Part shown: positions 52,577-63,780 of the stretch, one piece after another
How positions within the stretch are numbered: the stretch's first letter is position 1
How the letters are laid out: each line of letters starts with the position of its first letter
Source: Favolaschia claudopus
Taxonomy: Eukaryota; Basidiomycota; Agaricomycetes; Agaricales; Mycenaceae
DNA length: 64,000 bases
Direction of reading: 5' to 3'
NCBI GenBank assembly: GCA_037176885.1
Contig: JAWWNJ010000122.1
Coordinates: 310,001-374,000, forward strand
Position numbers and translations under genes: made by a program
The notes under the pieces: model-generated
Seen by the model: the letters and a program-made list of their open reading frames with translations, nothing else
The model's database searches: none
What the model was told of the DNA's origin: nothing

Positions 52577-55104
52577 TTACCCGCCACCATTATCATATGC
52601 GTTGTATCTCCCCACAGTAAATGTTGTCCGGACGCAGAGATCGGAGCACCCGATTGCGAGATGACAGGCAGGGAAACCAGTTGGACAAGTCGACACCCGA
52701 ACGGCAAATTCAATATCAGGATATGATAATAATGGCAAACTTGACAGCGTGGAATCAAGCTTGCGATAGCCTGCGATCTGAGAGCCGAAGACAATCCCGT
52801 CAAGTGCAATGCTGATGGACCGTATTGGTTGTGATGTCACGATTGAAGCACATGCATCGATGATGTCAGCTGAAACAGTCTGGGAGGTAATGATGCGAAG
52901 GGTAGTAAGGGAGGTGAATGTCGAGATATCCAGGCGCTTTGTAATATCCTGGTCCTGAGCGCGCTAGGTGGCAAAAAAATGAAGTCAAGTTGGAAGCCAA
53001 AGAAAACCACATACTCTGCCACCATATAGCTCGAGAACCTTGATGGTCTCACATCTAATCAAATCATTCCAACACACGGGAAGCTGGAGATAAATTGAGA
53101 GAGCTTTCAACTTCGAGAGATCGAATGGGTAGAAGTCTGAATAATGCAAAGGGTGGACATGCTCCAGAATCCCCATCGAGAGACCCAATCTGAGGGATTC
53201 TAATTGCAGCGTTGCCGAGCCCGTGGTTTTGTATGAGGGAAAATTGGTATCAATCTCCAGATGGCGAACATTCGGCGAGCAGTGCTTCCAACAAACATTG
53301 AAAGACGGAAAAGAATATGGTGGCGGTCACAACTTCGTGACAAACTTGAGTCCCAATTTGGCAATGCATACTGTCGATCCAGTTTTGGTTGAGGCATCCT
53401 GAGACTGTTTAAATAGCATCTTTAGAGGGTATTCTATAGATCTACTGGAGCAAAAGTTTGAAAACTTGATTTTCAATGTTTCGTCCAGCAATTTCGCGTT
53501 TTTTATAGCGGATCAATCGTTCCGGTGGCTGTGAAACGCCATCAATCGCGCCCTCGTCCTCACCATCAACGCCCTCCATGCCCAGGCTGCATAAGAAAGG
53601 ATCCCAGGCTCAGCGCGACTCGAATGGAATGTTTCTGGTTGTGCACTAAACCCCCGATCCAACATCGGATGAAGATCCCATGGCATGGGAAGACGAAGAC
53701 TCTGGATCGGAAAGTGAAGAAGATGGCGACGATTGGGAGAAGTTACCGACCCCAATGACATTTGAGGAGCGGTGGACAGCGCGGAGGGAAGCAGCCGAGG
53801 AGAAGCGTCGGATTGCTGAGATTCGGAGTGCTGAGAATAGATTGGGAGGGTCTATGGCGGCAGATAATCAGACAGGTGCGTTTCATTATTGACAATCCAA
53901 TTAGTGATTTAATTTGGTCTAGGGAAGAAGCGGGGACCCTATGGTGTTGGCGTGAAGCTGCGCCTGGCATGTTCTGCCACTTCCTCCCCAAATTCCATCC
54001 CGAGATGAACCCGATTGAATATTCTTGGGCTTGGATCAAGCGATACTTCCGTGAACGATCCAACGGTCAGTGGACCTGGAAGAGGGCCCAGCAGCTCGTT
54101 GACGTCAGACGAAGCTCTCCACGCTTGTCCGCTTCCGACCATTCGACGATTCTTCCGCCGCGCCGATCGGTATGCCAGTGTTTACCGCCACGGAGCAACA
54201 GGGCCAGTTGCCGAGTTTGCGGTCAAGAGGTATCGTTCCCATTGAGGGGTGCAGAAGAAGGAGGTCGAGGTTGCAGAGGCTGAATGGAAGGCAAAGGCTC
54301 AAATAGGTACCAGAAAGTCCCGAATTTAGTACACACAATTTTTGTTTTTGCGGTCAAAATTTCGCGTTTTCTAACCCTAAGTTAGGAGTACCTCCGATTC
54401 GTCTGAAATGAAAATTTTGCCTATAAACCATACCCTATTTTCTGCTAAATCTCAAATCCTGGCCAATTTTGACCAAAATTCCGGCTTGTCATAAAGTCTT
54501 GGCCGCCACCATACCGGTAGCTGGTAAAATATAAAGCGCAAAGCATCGGCTGAGCCAGAATATGGGCTAGGGCAGGTGTTGGTTGTGTTTGTCGTAGCTC
54601 TGTAAGTGTGATCGAGAGCGTGCGCAGATGGGTGAGCTGAACCGTCGCGATTTTGTCTAAACCATCGCCAATGTGATGCTCGTTCAACGTGAGCTCACGA
54701 ACCATGGAACAAAGATCTGCGTTGGTGCTGAGGGTCTGGTAAAGCTGATTCGCTCGAAGCCTGAAATTACCCCCTCTAAAACTGGAGCTCGAAGGGTTAG
54801 GGGCACGGTACAGATGGAGCTGCGCGACAGCTACCCAGCAGCGAGCAACAAGTGCAAAGGCGGCAAGATCGCCAGGCGATGAGTGGTAGTATGCTAAACA
54901 TTCATTCAGAAGCTCGGGAATGTTCAGCGGGGTAAGAGCGGCGCGGAAAGGATCCCTCTCATCATTGTCTAGAATGAACAGCGTAGGATTAACGCTCGAT
55001 TTGGGAGCGGTGTTTCCCGGCAAGACGAGTTGATGATTGCGTCTTCGGCTACATCTTTTGCAGCAACAGTCATCACAGACTTTGGGAAGAGAGTGACTGG
55101 CCAT
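52577..55104 (-). CDS. F-box/LRR-like gene split by a Tc1/mariner element
   Basis: Likely a substrate-binding subunit of an SCF ubiquitin ligase. Exon 1 begins with an ATG at 55104 and a Cys-rich N-terminus (CDDCCCKRCSRRR). An F-box-like motif follows (NIPELLNECLAYYHSSPGDL, AAFALVARCWVAVAQLHLY), then Leu-rich repeats (HLRTLSITLTEL). A transposon occupies 53318-54511. Leaving out that segment plus one TA joins SYRY directly to SFPSFNVCWKHCSPNVRHLE in frame. A 60-nt intron lies at 52955-53014. The last exon (ITKRLDISTFTSLTTLRII) ends with TAA at 52577. The element-free model is 423 codons with no other break. The gene as it stands is interrupted: read through the element, it meets a stop near 54445. 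Confidence 0.8.
53318..54511 (+). mobile_element. Tc1/mariner-like element in an F-box exon, TA duplication
   Basis: TA occurs at 53316-53317 and 54512-54513. The terminal inverted repeats begin TGGTGGCGG(T/C)CA and continue with ACTT(C/T)(G/A)TGACAA. The size is 1194 bp, usual for the family. It carries a plus-strand transposase remnant (next entry). Confidence 0.88.
53660..54245 (+). pseudogene. DDE transposase remnant (Tc1/mariner-like)
   Basis: The C-terminal half of a DDE superfamily endonuclease is recognisable: MFCHFLPKFHPEMNPIEYSW and AWIKRYFRER hold the last catalytic acidic residue. In another frame, TIRRFFRRADRYASVY and VAEFAVKRYRSH follow. A frameshift near 54100 separates the two. 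The N-terminal acidic part (EDEDSGSESEEDGDDWEKL) is in a third frame. It is not functional as read. Confidence 0.75.
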
Positions 55105-55194
55105 TGCAGGGAGGTTTCCCCTATGTCAGACTTTATTTATACACCGCGGTCCAAAAGGGTCCGAGCCAAGTCCGAGAGGCCCGTACATACAATA

Positions 55195-55271
55195 TAGCCT
55201 GTTTGCGATGCAGCCATTGAATGGCTAATGGCTAAATAAGTGTCCAGATTCCGGCGTATTGACAAAAGATA
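55195..55271. repeat. Fragment of the 802-bp foldback MITE family
   Basis: It matches the central part of 20078-20879 (GTTTGCGATGCAGCCATTGA, ATTCCGGCGTATTGACAAAA). The match stops at a TA where the next element (55272-55629) is inserted, so one MITE landed in another. Confidence 0.75.
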
Positions 55272-55629
55272 CAGCCGTTTTGGAAACAATATACGGGTTT
55301 TGATCGAGTGGTGCTCATTCATATGTGCTTACCTTTGTTTTGCTTCCCGTCACTAGCTCCACTTCAGCCGAATCTTAGTTTTGCTTCCGCCACCCAGAGA
55401 ACACCAGGAAAAAACAGGGGGTTAACAGAACTGAGGATCAAGACTTAGCCCAGAGCTCGATAAGGCCATGACTTGCGAGCAAGGACCAGAACAAGGGACC
55501 AGCGGCACATGATGTGGTACGGCAACGCCCCACAAAGTGCTTTGCCGATGACAGAATCGTCAACAAACGTAAGCACAAACGAACGAGCACCACTCAATCA
55601 AAACCCGTATATTGTTTCCAAAACGGCTG
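55272..55629. mobile_element. 358-bp MITE with TA duplication and long inverted repeats
   Basis: TA flanks at 55270-55271 and 55630-55631. The arms start CAGCCGTTTTGGAAACAATA and stay complementary for about 50 bp, to GAGCACCACTC. An inverted, damaged copy lies at 24655-24995. No ORF; probably a Tc1/mariner-type MITE. Confidence 0.85.
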
Positions 55630-55631
55630 TA

Positions 55632-56669
55632 ACGTACCTGCCGCACCGTGTCGGCGTCGGCGCGGTGCTTTAGGCGGCCGAGATGACTATCATGTGGCTG
55701 TGCTGGCCAAATTTTCCTCCGAGATTTTTGGAAAGTGTCCCGTTCGGTGAGAAAACCACATAGAAACACTCAGAAAAAAAAGTGGTCTGAATTTTTTGTG
55801 GGTCATATAGCAAAAGACCGAGGGACATTTTGGCAAATCAGCCCAATAAGAACCCTTCATTGAACCTCTATCTAAGACTTGTGTTGAGCTTCGCGCCTCG
55901 CTGGCTACGCATCACGTTTATTGGTAGTTACGACATGTTTGTAGTTGTTTCTATAGATCACTCTTGCCTTCCGCCTTTATCTCTCGCTCCCTGCCTCCGT
56001 CGTAGCAGTGGACTCAGGCCCCAGCACACGAGCAGCTTTGTGCCCACTCGCACACCCAGCCCTGCCTCGCCTTCCACGCCCGGACGCCTAGCAGGTCTGT
56101 CATTTTGGAGCCCACCGCGAGGGGTTTCAAGGCTTTGTCTTGTGTTTCTGTGGCCCACCGTGGTATCGTGCATTCAGTCGTGTTCGTTTCGGGTGTCTAC
56201 GTTGACGCCAACGCCACCTCCGCCTTCGCATTCCACGTATCTCGCCGCTGTCGCCTTCGTCGTGCGCAGCTCCTTTCTCTCCCATCTCAAACATCGCCGA
56301 TTCACCCCGATCTCACTATGACCCACGTTCCCGACTCGCCCCCGACGCTCGCCAAGCTGTTAGAGCTCTTATCGAAGCTTATCGAGCTCATCTCTGCGTC
56401 GTCACTGTTCTCTATTTTAGGGTGGAAAATCTTGGAAAAAATGCCAATTTAACCTGAACCCGTATAATTTTGAGATTTCAGGTCATATCTGAGGTCGTTG
56501 GAACCCTCAGAAGCAATTCTCAGTCTTATTGGACATCATTTGAACCGCAACAAACATAGCATCAATGATGTCCCACGGACCACGTAAGCCGAGAATCAGC
56601 CCCAAACACTGCCAAACTTTGGTTGAAATTGAGTTCTGAGGTCAGCTAAAAAGACCACACTATAAATCT
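55632..56669. other. No gene supported
   Basis: A pyrimidine-rich open frame (55830-56321) is low-complexity and shows no motif, intron pattern or family resemblance. A short block near 56320-56410 (PTLAKLLELLSKLIELI) is equally unconvincing. I see nothing else. Confidence 0.35.
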
Positions 56670-57926
56670 ATGGTGAATTCAGGGCCTCCACTACCCACTA
56701 GACAAGTTCTGACCAGGGGCGAAAGCGGACATATAACCCGCCAACGGTGCTCGCGGGTTTTTGGGGCGAAATTCGCGTCTATCTTCCGATCCGACTTTGA
56801 GACAATTGACCCGCACCGTCGATTCGTCTCCCTCCCACCGGGAACAATCTCAACTCACATTGCGCCCGACATGGACACGGCTCGAGCGGACATGGAACGG
56901 GTCATCTCGCGAGGAGGAAGCTGCATCTTCACTGATGGGTCAGGATTTGAGGATGGAGCGGGAGCAGCGGCGGTTGTGGCGACGGGTCGAGGGGTAGGCG
57001 CTAAGAGACAGAAACACCTCGGGTCAATGGGTGAGCACACCGTCTTCGAATCGGAAGTCTGCGGAGCCATACTCGCACTCGACATCATCGCCGACATCCC
57101 CCGCCTCACGGACGTTGACATATTCCTTGACTGCCAGCCAGCCATCGCCGCTCTCTCCTCCCCTAAGCCCCAACCTGGACAGTACCTTCTCGCCGCCTTC
57201 CGCGCAGTCCTCGGCCGCATCCTCAGCACCCGCCGCACCCTCAAAATTCGCCTCAGATGGGTGCCCGCGCATGTAGGGATTGTGGGCAACGAGCTAGTCG
57301 ACACTCTTGCCAAAGAGGCCGCCCAAGGAGCCACCACCGCCCTGAAGACGCGAATCAAGGTCTTCGAGTCCCCACTCCCGACGAGCCGAGCAGCCGTCAT
57401 TGCCGCTGGAGCGAAGGCATTCGCGAAACGGTGGGACGAGGAATGGAGGACATCCCCGCGTTACACGCGCGTCGCTTCCTTCGACTAACCAAAGCCGTCT
57501 AGCGCCGTCTCGCGGATGTACAAAGGTCTGAGTAGGCCGCAGTGCAGTGTTCTCACTCAGCTAAGGACGGGGCACATTGGACTCAATGCCTACCTCTTTA
57601 GATTCCACCTCACGCCCTCTCCCTTATGCCCCCACTGTAACATCCCCGAATCCGTCCCACACTTCCTCCTTGCTTGCCCCGCACACCACGCTCACCACCT
57701 TCGCCTCTTCGCCCGTCTCCGCACTGCCCGCGTCTCCCTCCGCCGCCTCCAAACACGACCCGAACGCTGTCCTCGTCTTTGTGCGAGACACCCACCGCCT
57801 CCCCACCTACGCACCACCTCCGCGCCCTCGTTTACCTTACTTACTTTTCTCTTTTCTCTAGATAGTCAGATACATAACACCTTGACTCTTATATTACCGC
57901 TACGAACATACAATCCCTACATATAA
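56670..57926 (+). pseudogene. LINE C-terminus: RNase H domain and CCHC motif, one nonsense codon
   Basis: The C-terminal part of a non-LTR retrotransposon ORF2. The RNase H signature is complete: CIFTDGSGFEDGAGAAAVV (Asp), HTVFESEVCGAILAL (Glu), DVDIFLDCQPAIAALSS (Asp) and RWVPAHVGIVGNELVDTLAK (Asp). A TAA at 57486-57488 interrupts the frame after RVASFD. The same frame continues with SSAVSRMYKGLSRPQCSVLT, LRTGHIGLNAYL and the terminal zinc motif CPHCNIPESVPHFLLACPAH. The reverse transcriptase is absent upstream, so this is a 5'-truncated copy, as is common for LINEs. Confidence 0.85.
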
Positions 57927-58064
57927 ACCACCGCCCTCGGCACCTACTACAGCACTTCCCTCCCCTGTGCCACCTAACACCCTTCTCTCCATGCCGGCTA
58001 GTATCTCACCTTGTATATCGCGTAGAGTGCAACATGGGCCCTAAAGGCCTAAAGGGCCCGCAGC

Positions 58065-59002
58065 CCCAGTCAAAAGTCGGTCGGATAGTTTGAGATGATC
58101 TGGGATTGAATGATAAAAGCAGCAACTAAAAGTGATGATTTGAGATTGTTCGTCAACGGAATTCGAAACATTTCGTCTCATCACATTGTCTGGCAACGGC
58201 GACCTTCCATGGATTTCTTCAAGTCGACCGCATCACTCGGTTATTGTACAACGGCAGTATAAAGTGGCACCACTTTCCGCCACGTCATCCACTCTCTCTT
58301 GCCTTCTTCTACCTCGTCCGAGTCGTTTTGCCTCCTCCGCCACTTCTTCGTCTGTGTCAGGCCTTCGAAACCCAGCCAAATGTCGTTTCCTGCTATTCAC
58401 ATCTGCTCTTGTCTAGTATCCACGGCGCGTCGTGATCATGATCTTCTGTTGAGGGCGAAGGTATGTTTTTGCCCATTTTTTATTTCTATACCGCTCTTAC
58501 CAGTTCCCACCCAGCTACCAGTGCTCCGCTCTTCCTCTAGCTTAAATACACCCAACGGTAGATCTAGACTCTATTGTCTGCAAGCCTGTGGCGCTGGCTG
58601 TTCTATTGTTTATGCCGGCGTCGATCCTCGAGCGTCTCTTTCTTTCCTTTTATCTCTGGTTTACCTTGCCTTTGGTCAGGCAGCTGGCCGGTCTCAATGC
58701 TTTCGCGGTCCGAGTATATATATATATATATACGGTACTAGATAATGTATTATTGTATATTTTGATAATTTACACCATCTCAAAGCATCCGAAATGTTCT
58801 GTCGACACCACAACGCCTCCCTCGACCAGTTGCGATGGATTGAGATGAATTGTACAAAGATGCAGACTATCACGATGCATCTCAAGCTATACCGAAAAAG
58901 TGTGCCACTTTTCCAGATGGTTTGAGCATGGATGAGATAGTTTGAAGATATTCGCATTTCATCTCATTTCATTTCACTCAATCCCGTGTACTTTTGACTG
59001 GG
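58065..59002. mobile_element. 938-bp element with CCCAGTCAAAAGT ends
   Basis: The inverted ends CCCAGTCAAAAGT and (A)CTTTTGACTGGG match the outer ends of the 18534-19868 element. Subterminal arrays here are TTTGAGATGATCTGGGAT/ATGAGATAGTTTGA-like. The right flank is (GCGGCC)n, so the target duplication is unclear. The interior has exon/intron-like pieces and an ATG at 58209 reading MDFFKSTASLG before going out of frame. Confidence 0.65.
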
Positions 59003-59029
59003 CCGCGGCCGCGGCCGCAGCACTATAAT

Positions 59030-59445
59030 GGAATCATGAAATTTTGGTGGGGCAGGGCCGGGAAGCCTAGATGCCGTTCGGACAAAATTTGGTGGGAGAG
59101 AGCCAGGGTACCTAGATCCGGTTCGGACAAAAGTCCAGCTGTCGCCAGAGGGTTGAGTTGGCCGAGGACAAGCCGAAGGTCGAGGAAAAAGCAAATTTCT
59201 TGAAACCCGTCGAGAAAATCGCTAAATTTGGTTGAAAGAGCGCAAAAAAGAGCTCGGTTGATGGCGGAAGGCCAGAAATTACCCGCTTTTGGGGACTTAC
59301 GGCATGATAGGCTGTCTCCGGTTCGGACAAAAACCCCCCAATCTGACCCAAAACCGGTTCGGACAAAAAGTCGGGGTTTGGGCCGATCCGGGATCTGGCC
59401 TCCAAAGGGATAAACAGAGGTCCTGTATACGTTTGCCACACCTAG
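59030..59445 (-). repeat. Interspersed repeat A, GTCCGAACC-rich (copy 2, inverted)
   Basis: The inverted counterpart of 46595-46995, with the same landmarks in the same order on the minus strand. Copy 2 extends further upstream, with two more GTCCGAACCGG motifs around 59315-59370. Confidence 0.85.
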
Positions 59446-61635
59446 CGTGGGAATCCTTATTATAGCCTTTCTTTTCTTCGGGCCCCCGGTCACTACAGTT
59501 GCGGCGAAATCAATTTACTTACCAAATATGGAAATTCTCATCAGAACCGCCCTACTGCACAGAAAAACAACGCACTGTTAGGTGAGAATGAAATGGAGGG
59601 CCTGTAGTCCTCGTGCTGAATAGGTCTATGCACAAAAACGAACCCAACCTGTCATTTTTCTAACCAGTTTTGGCTGAACTTTTTTAGACAATCTCGGCGG
59701 CTAGCCCGGCAAAATCAATACAAAGATACAGATTTTTCCACATCAGACATACAGGCTTGATCCACTCGGCAAAAACCGTGGTTTAGGCTCGTTTTAAATT
59801 GAAAGAAAAATTTAAAATTTTGGCAATGATTCAAGTGGGTACTAAGCTGATGCAAAAACGTTAAGTAAAGGCCCAACAAAAACTGTTCCCAAAACATTGA
59901 GTTTTGGCAACAGTTTCTGAAGGTCCGAAACAAAAAGATAATTGCATGTTCGAAGCAGATACATAGCTGCATTGTTCGAAATCCAAAAGGGCAAAGAATG
60001 ATTGCCAAGTATCGGAAGGGACTGTACCACATTGTCTATACTCCTTTGAGTGAAGCTTCATCGATTATCCGGTCATACAAATTTGCAACTTTTACAGAAA
60101 TCTGTTGCTAAGGTGAAATTACATCCTTGACAGGATGGGTTCTTGGGAAAATAAAGAAATTACCGTTTTCCAAAAGTCAAACCAAAGCTTGCGGTCCTTT
60201 AGATCTAAAGGACCAAAGTGCTAGCCAGCTATTCCGACGCCTTACTCCTTACGAAACTCCATGGAAGAGGTATAAATTTCAAGTACTGGACAATACAGTT
60301 GCAGTACTACTATAATATTCTCTGACCTTCAAAATCTCGCCACCGTCGCGATCAGCTGTACTGAAACAGCTTGCGTGGCTCGGAAACACACTACGGAGAA
60401 TGAAAAAGAGGTAGAGAAGGGAAGCAACTCACCGAGTTAGACAGATCATCGAATGCTCTGTCGTCATCAAAGAGCTAAATTACAGGGAAAGAGCGCATTA
60501 ATGAGCTGCGATGCACTCTCGCAGAATCACTCACAATCATAGCCTGCCCAACCACTTCATCCCGGGTCATCCTTCGCACCCCTTACTCCTTTGAGAGTCT
60601 TGCGCACTGCAGAGAGATCGAGCTCGATACGACGGTGTGTGAGCGGCCGCAGCATATGTGTGCTGCGGATGTTGTAAGTGACGTCATTGACTCGGCAGCT
60701 CGGCCGCAGGCACAGCCGCGTTTCGTCAATTTATTGAGCCGACAAGTTAATTGTTCAACGAGGTATTTACCTGAGCTATTTGTATAGCGTAGTTGGTCGT
60801 AACTATCGTATCATCGTATAATTGTTAAGCTCTAAGTTTCTCATTTAGAATATGCGTCCCAAAAATCAGCCAAAATACAATTGATTTATTGTCGCCAAAA
60901 ATGTAACCAGATGATATAACTGCCTGTCCCCTATCTAAGTCCAATAAATTTATTGTATCCTCATAGCTTTCAGAAGCAAATGAACCGTACACAATTTATA
61001 GAGTACAAGTCCCAGATAAATGAGACAGTAAAGGTTAGATTTAGTGTACCCAAAAATGCTTCAAACTATGTGGAGTTTCCTACGTACAAGAAACTTGAAC
61101 TTTTTTTGGCTCGTTTATAAGTCGAGGAAATCAGACCGAAAACTTAGACTTTTAGACACCAGTAAATGTATTTTCCAGAGTCTGCAGATACATTTAATGT
61201 TGTGTGAAATCTCAAGTTTTTAGTCCAATTTATCTGGCACTCAAATGAGTCCAGAAACTTCAAGTTTTATACACAGAAAACCCCACATACTGTAGCAATT
61301 TGTATGGGTGAAACAGACCCCTGAGCGTGACTGGAAACGCTGTGCATGGAAACCAGAAACGGCCTCAGGCCTTCAGGCCTCGATATTTCGAAGAAACTTT
61401 GAGTGTAGGATCTCGAGCTACTAGCTATTTCCCTGCCATTTCCGCGTTTCTGTTCTGGATTCCTTGGGGCTAAAATTGGGAAATCGGCGGAAAACATTCC
61501 CTATCCTAGGGCTCATTTGCAATTTATTTCATTTTTCTAGCGCCGCTATGGGGGTGCGGGGGTGGGACCGACTGCGAGCAAACAGACATTTATTTGGTGT
61601 TATTTGAACTCGTCCTATCCTCGTGAGCTCGAGTA
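59446..61635. other. Long gene-poor stretch; exon-like fragment and a perfect palindrome
   Basis: No full gene is supported. A perfect 22-bp palindrome centred on TTTAGATCTAAA lies at 60193-60214. On the minus strand, about 60590-60430, two short exon-like pieces flank a good 60-nt intron (donor GTGAGTGATT, acceptor TTTAG) and read MTRDEVVGQAMI + LFDDDRAFDDLSNS. This may be a fragment of a displaced host gene. The rest is AT-rich without recognisable features. Confidence 0.4.
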
Positions 61636-61880
61636 CTGTACACTTTCGACCAAAGGTTCACGGGGTGTCACCCGTCACCTTCATTGTTCACTGAACAAAT
61701 AGTTCACAGCACAGCAAATTACCCGATATGGTAGGCCGGCGACAGCCGGCCCGAAAATTTTGACGTTTTTTTGCCCTTTTTTGGACGAAAAATGGGAGTG
61801 TCACCGTCACCATGTTCAAAATTGTTCAGTTCACAGGTGCCTGTCACCCGTCACCTGAACCTTTGGTCGAAAGTCTACAG
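61636..61880. mobile_element. 245-bp MITE with TA duplication
   Basis: TA at 61634-61635 and 61881-61882. The inverted repeats are CTGTA(C/G)ACTTTCGACC and then AAAGGTTCA, one mismatch in 24 bp. Inside, GTGTCACC(C)GTCACC recurs three times. There is no ORF. Confidence 0.85.
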
Positions 61881-61882
61881 TA

Positions 61883-63094
61883 ATCCATTCGTGGACTTGG
61901 GGATGCGGTATGCGACACAACTCATTGCAGATGATGTGGCACAGGCTACATCACTTTGGCCAAACTTTGAAAGCTCTTAGCATGTGACCTGGTTGCCGTT
62001 AACTCATGGATCAACTCAGATGCGGCCGGCCCATCGACTTCCGGCCGAGGGCCCTGGGGCCTCGAGGAGTTTGTCACAGCCCCCGTGGCTATGCCCGGCA
62101 TCCGAGGCGATCAGTGTCTCGGGTTCTCCTGGGCTTCTCTCTCGCCAACACCACCATGAGCTGTTTCGTCGCTGCTTCTCCCTAACGCGCTCGCGCTCAG
62201 CCTCAGCCGGCCTCGGGTTATTGATTCTCCCAGTTACAGTACTTCCACCTGTTCCGCTGCCTTATATTCGGGTGTCCCTCTTCTTTACTAGGCTGTCAAA
62301 CTCGGCTCTGTTTCTACAATCTCCACTGGCGCCTCAATTCCATTGTCTTCTATTATTACTACGGTTTCAACTTTTCAAAATTCAGTCCCACTCAATCACT
62401 GTACAGAATCTACACCGCCTCCAATCTACTAGCGATTACCGCCCGGCGCCCTTCCCATTTGATTCGATTTTCCGTGGCGTTCGCGGCATCCACATCGTGC
62501 AAGGGGCTGAGCGGTGAGCAGTTGTATCGGACTCAATGGTGACAATTAATGTTGCGAACCCCCCGGGCACGAGAGCTGGATAAATTCAGCTTGCTGTTAT
62601 GAATTTGAGCATGGGGACGCATCAAGCATCTCTGCCTCTCTGTTGCAACCTGCGTGGATCGTCTCGACTCAACTTCAAGCAAACTTCGATTCCAAGCACC
62701 TCATCTACCCCAGCACAAGAGACTGCTTCTCAAATTTCACTACTTCTGTCTAAATTTCAAGCCTGGCTACATTGCTCATTGCGCATGATCTTGATTGTCT
62801 CTGCATTGCCATCTTCGTCTCCCAGCTTCTATGAGGCTACTATGACTTGGCCCCACGTCCGTTCTTCCATCGTCTGTCACCGATCTCACTTGTGATTCGT
62901 TGGAGCAGTCAGCGCAGGCTAGCCTTCGTGTTCACCTGTTCGCTTTGTGACGAAGGCTCGCCCCTCGTTTGGACATATAGTCTTGCAGCACATTAGAACA
63001 GCTCTCACGGACAATCTTCGGGGCCATATACCTATTGAAGTCCCCAGGAAAACGGTGTTTTTGTCGCATACGAAATTTCCGCGAACGAGCGGAA
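61883..63094. other. No gene supported
   Basis: Open frames here (for example 61984-62517) are Ser/Pro/Leu-rich without motifs or splice structure. Parts may be the untranslated region upstream of the gene starting at 63095. Confidence 0.35.
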
Positions 63095-63780
63095 ATGGCT
63101 CAAGCTCAAATGGGACAACCGTTTTACGAAGACCAAACAACGAAGCCGAAACCGAAAGCAGCTCCTCCGATGCACATAAGTCATCGTCTGCGGCTATCCA
63201 GCACGTATCTCATTTTTGCGATGCTCTATTCACTGATAATTGAATTATAGTGATATTGTCCAACCCGCGGCACCATCGCAGCCAACTGTAGATTCTTCCA
63301 CTGATGTGGAAGAGATTTTTGCCCCTTCTGTTTCGCATTCCACCGCCGGGCCTATTCCTCTTCCTCCAATTGAGGATGACGAAGAGGAATTTGGGTTTGA
63401 CATGCCTTTACACCCGGCGCCAGGCAAAATCCCCGACTCCTATCCTTCCAACGACGACTACGGGCTTGAATACGTTGACAACCCTCAGCTAACTGTTCAG
63501 GCTCAGCTCGACGACAACGCAGAAATTCCCCCCCGCGTTGATTCCACCTGGCTCAAACGAGTTCGTCGCAGATGTTGCTGCTGCAGTGTCTTCAACAACG
63601 GAGACTTCTGGAGGATGGGAGCGTCCCCTCAAAGACGCACCATCGACTCGATCTGGACGCAAACGACGCGTCTACGACACTTCAAACACTTGTAAGTTGT
63701 GATTGTGGCGAAATTCTGAACGATGACGAGCGAACCGATCCAGAGGTCTAGTCCGTTGCACCAAATCAGGATGCGAAACT
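63095..63780 (+). pseudogene. Acidic protein with a C-terminal Cys cluster, broken frames
   Basis: Exon 1 (63095-63204, MAQAQMGQPFYEDQ) splices through a 46-nt intron to exon 2 at 63251 (DIVQPAAPSQ, PIEDDEEEFGFDMP). After about 63530 the best coding frame changes (NEFVADVAAAVSS, GGWERPLKD, GRKRRVYDTSNT). It changes again for CDCGEILNDDERTDPE, and once more for GLVRCTKSGCETEW. Together the last two blocks look like a PHD-type or other Cys-rich zinc motif, found in many mushroom proteins. At least two indels are needed to join them, so this copy is probably dead. Function unknown. Confidence 0.5.

Noticed and set aside
53327..53329. In-frame TGA in the F-box gene
   Set aside because: It lies inside the inserted Tc1/mariner-like element, not in the host exon.
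55830..56321. 163-codon open frame
   Set aside because: Low-complexity Ser/Pro/Leu composition, no motif, no splice structure and no neighbour support.
58209..58260. MDFFKSTAS start resembling the N-terminus of SCY1-type kinases
   Set aside because: Only about ten residues before a stop; too short to claim a captured kinase gene.
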